From positions 496,001-560,000 of the forward strand of contig CAXMMQ010000006.1 in the NCBI GenBank assembly GCA_963693035.2: a DNA stretch of 64,000 nucleotides, written 5' to 3'. The translations under genes were made by a program, and so were the position numbers. Under the pieces are notes generated by a model that was not told the origin of the DNA, made no database searches, and saw only the letters and a list, made by a program, of their open reading frames with translations. Source of the stretch: Lichenicoccus sp963693035. Lineage in GTDB: Bacteria > Pseudomonadota > Alphaproteobacteria > Acetobacterales > Acetobacteraceae. Below are positions 62,474 to 64,000 of the stretch, piece after piece. How positions within the stretch are numbered: position 1 is the stretch's first letter; each line of letters starts with the position of its first letter.

Positions 62474-64000
62474 TCATTTCTTCTTGGGTTTGAGTTCGCG
62501 CCGGTCGCGGTCGAAGTCGCGCCAGGGATCGGCTTTGCGTACACGCTCCGGCACCGTGCGGATCGTGAACGCCCTGATGTCCAGGGCCGGCGTCACCTCG
62601 CGCCACGCGAGCGGCGTCGCCACCGTGGCGCCGGGGCGCGCACGCGGCGAGTACGACGCGACCGCCGTCGAGCCGAGGCCGTTGCGCAGCCAGTCGATCA
62701 GGATGCGCCCGGTGCGCCGGCTCTTGCGCGTGCTCGACACGTACAGCTCGGGCGCATCGCGCTCCATGCTCTCGGCAAAGCTTCGGGTCCAGGCGCGCAC
62801 CGCGTCCCAGTCCATGCGGGTGCTGATCGGCGCCACCACGTGCAGCCCCTTGCCGCCGCTGGTGCGCGGGTAGCAGGCAAGTCCGGTCGCCTTCAGCCGC
62901 CGCCGGACCTCGAGCGCCGCCTCCACAGTGCGGGCGAACGGCAGATCCTCGGCCGGGTCGAGGTCGAACACCAGCCGGTCGGCATGCGCCGGATCCGACC
63001 CCGGGCTGCCCCAGCCATGCAGCTCGATCGCCGCGATCTGAGCGGCCGCAACAAGACCGGCGTCATCGGACAGGGCCAGGAACGGCGCTCCGTCCTGGCT
63101 GCCCTCGCGCAGCGCGTCGGGCATGCCGCGGGTCTTGTGCTTCTGGAAGAAATGCTCGCCCTCGATGCCGTCCGGGCAGCGCACCATGGCAAGCGGCCGG
63201 TCCGCCATCTCCGGCAGCGCCCGCGCCGCCACCGCCTGCCAGTAGGCGGCGAGATCCGCCTTGGTCACTCCGGCATCGCCGCCGTGGCGAGGCCAGAGCA
63301 GCCGGTCCGGGTGGGTCAGGCGCTGGCCCGCTACCTCGCGCACGTCGCGACTACCCGGCTTCGAGGCGGTAACGATGCGGCTGGACCTGGGCTGTTCCGG
63401 CATGATCTCGGCCACCACCTCGTTCGCCGGCTTGTCCTCGCGCAACCCGAGGAAGCTCGCGTGCCGGAACATGCCGTCGTCGGTGATCCCGGCGAAACGC
63501 AGCTCGGCCACCAGCTCCGGTGTCACCCAGCGTGCATCGCGTGGCGCCGCCTCGCGGTTCTGCAGGCCCTTCGGCGCGGCCTTCGACGCCAGCGCGCTCA
63601 GCTTCTCGTCCAGCATGCGTAAGGTCGCTGCAGAAAAGCCGGTGCCGACGCCGCCGGCGAAGCGCAGCCTGCCGTCGGGGTCGTGTCGCGCCAGCAGCAG
63701 GGCGCCGAGATGCGCGCGGCTGCCCTTCGGCGGCGTCGAACCGATGATCACCGCCTCCTCGCGGTTCTCGCATTTGAGCTTCAGCCAGTCCCGCCCGCGC
63801 CCCGCCTTGTAGGGCGCGTCGAGCCGCTTGCAGACGATGCCCTCCAGCCCGACCTTGCAGGCTTCGCTGCGCACCTGCGCCGCCTCGGACGCCAGGTGCT
63901 CGCTGAGCCGGATCAGGCCGCCGCCTGCCTCCAGCAAGGCCGCGAGCGCCTGCTTGCGCTCCGACAGCGGCAGCGGGCGGAGGTCGCGTCCATCCAGGTG
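62474..64000 (-). CDS. ligD: DNA ligase D, incomplete (5' part beyond the window)
   Basis: The visible 508 residues are the end of the ligase domain (GLEGIVCKRLDAPYKAGRG, WLKLKCENREEAVIIG, then the OB fold) and the full C-terminal LigD polymerase domain (HPDRLLWPRHGGDAGVTKAD, DRLVFDLDPAEDLPFARTV with catalytic Asp pair, YPRTSGGKGLHVV, GRILIDWLRNG). The N-terminal part, including the ligase lysine, lies beyond position 64000. Works with Ku in end joining. Confidence 0.96.
   Translation of the reverse strand, partial: HLDGRDLRPLPLSERKQALAALLEAGGGLIRLSEHLASEAAQVRSEACKVGLEGIVCKRLDAPYKAGRGRDWLKLKCENREEAVIIGSTPPKGSRAHLGALLLARHDPDGRLRFAGGVGTGFSAATLRMLDEKLSALASKAAPKGLQNREAAPRDARWVTPELVAELRFAGITDDGMFRHASFLGLREDKPANEVVAEIMPEQPRSSRIVTASKPGSRDVREVAGQRLTHPDRLLWPRHGGDAGVTKADLAAYWQAVAARALPEMADRPLAMVRCPDGIEGEHFFQKHKTRGMPDALREGSQDGAPFLALSDDAGLVAAAQIAAIELHGWGSPGSDPAHADRLVFDLDPAEDLPFARTVEAALEVRRRLKATGLACYPRTSGGKGLHVVAPISTRMDWDAVRAWTRSFAESMERDAPELYVSSTRKSRRTGRILIDWLRNGLGSTAVASYSPRARPGATVATPLAWREVTPALDIRAFTIRTVPERVRKADPWRDFDRDRRELKPKKK

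Overview
The window is GC-rich DNA from a Gram-negative bacterium with dense, often overlapping operons. Hopanoid-type genes (an HpnN-like exporter and an HpnL-like membrane protein), a GAAC-N7-GAAC LexA box of the alphaproteobacterial type and the overall gene content suggest an alphaproteobacterium, perhaps of the Acetobacteraceae/Rhodospirillales. This is inference from gene content; no rRNA or tRNA gene is visible.

Layout. 0-7 kb: TetR regulator, a small exported protein, a minus-strand run (MoeB/ThiF-like, DsrE-like, SH3 protein, pyruvate kinase), a DUF2939-like protein and an AGE-family epimerase. 7-10 kb: a radical SAM DNA-repair protein and a UdgX-type uracil-DNA glycosylase behind a perfect LexA box. 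10-15.5 kb: a lipoprotein, a degenerate Dyp-like protein, and larC-larE-larB (nickel-pincer cofactor synthesis) coupled to a Tat-exported aldo/keto reductase, with no larA. 15.5-22 kb is a decay zone: a broken EAL domain, a partial copy of the aldo/keto reductase, a LysR/SDR pair, a dead IS1182-like element with an expanded 6-bp repeat, a shikimate dehydrogenase-like gene, a cupin gene with an in-frame stop, and the tail of an Mrp/Mbh antiporter operon cut by a second IS fragment.

22-31 kb: a two-component system, a purine nucleoside permease homologue, an hpnL / CDP-alcohol phosphotransferase / hpnN operon and a divergent phnW-like aminotransferase. 31-38 kb: a sedolisin protease, then a partial rut uracil-degradation operon (YciI-like, rutA, rutB, rutC, rutD) interrupted by a broken M48 peptidase gene, and an MBL-fold hydrolase. 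38-46 kb: a second aldo/keto reductase, a TPR/glycosyltransferase-like protein, a CPBP protease with a DUF4142 protein, a semialdehyde dehydrogenase and a porin-like protein. 46-53.5 kb: a complete phosphate operon, pstS-pstC-pstA-pstB-phoU-phoB-phoR, with an OmpA-type gene upstream.

53.5-64 kb: ahcY, a DUF2891 protein, guanine deaminase with a divergent xanthine/uracil-type permease, a chemotaxis receptor, a fused remnant of an RND efflux operon, and Ku plus LigD (end joining; LigD runs off the window). Recurring themes are nucleobase salvage and catabolism (rut, guaD, permeases, ahcY), DNA repair (SOS-linked UdgX, Ku/LigD), phosphate sensing, and local gene decay linked to IS elements and small intergenic repeats.
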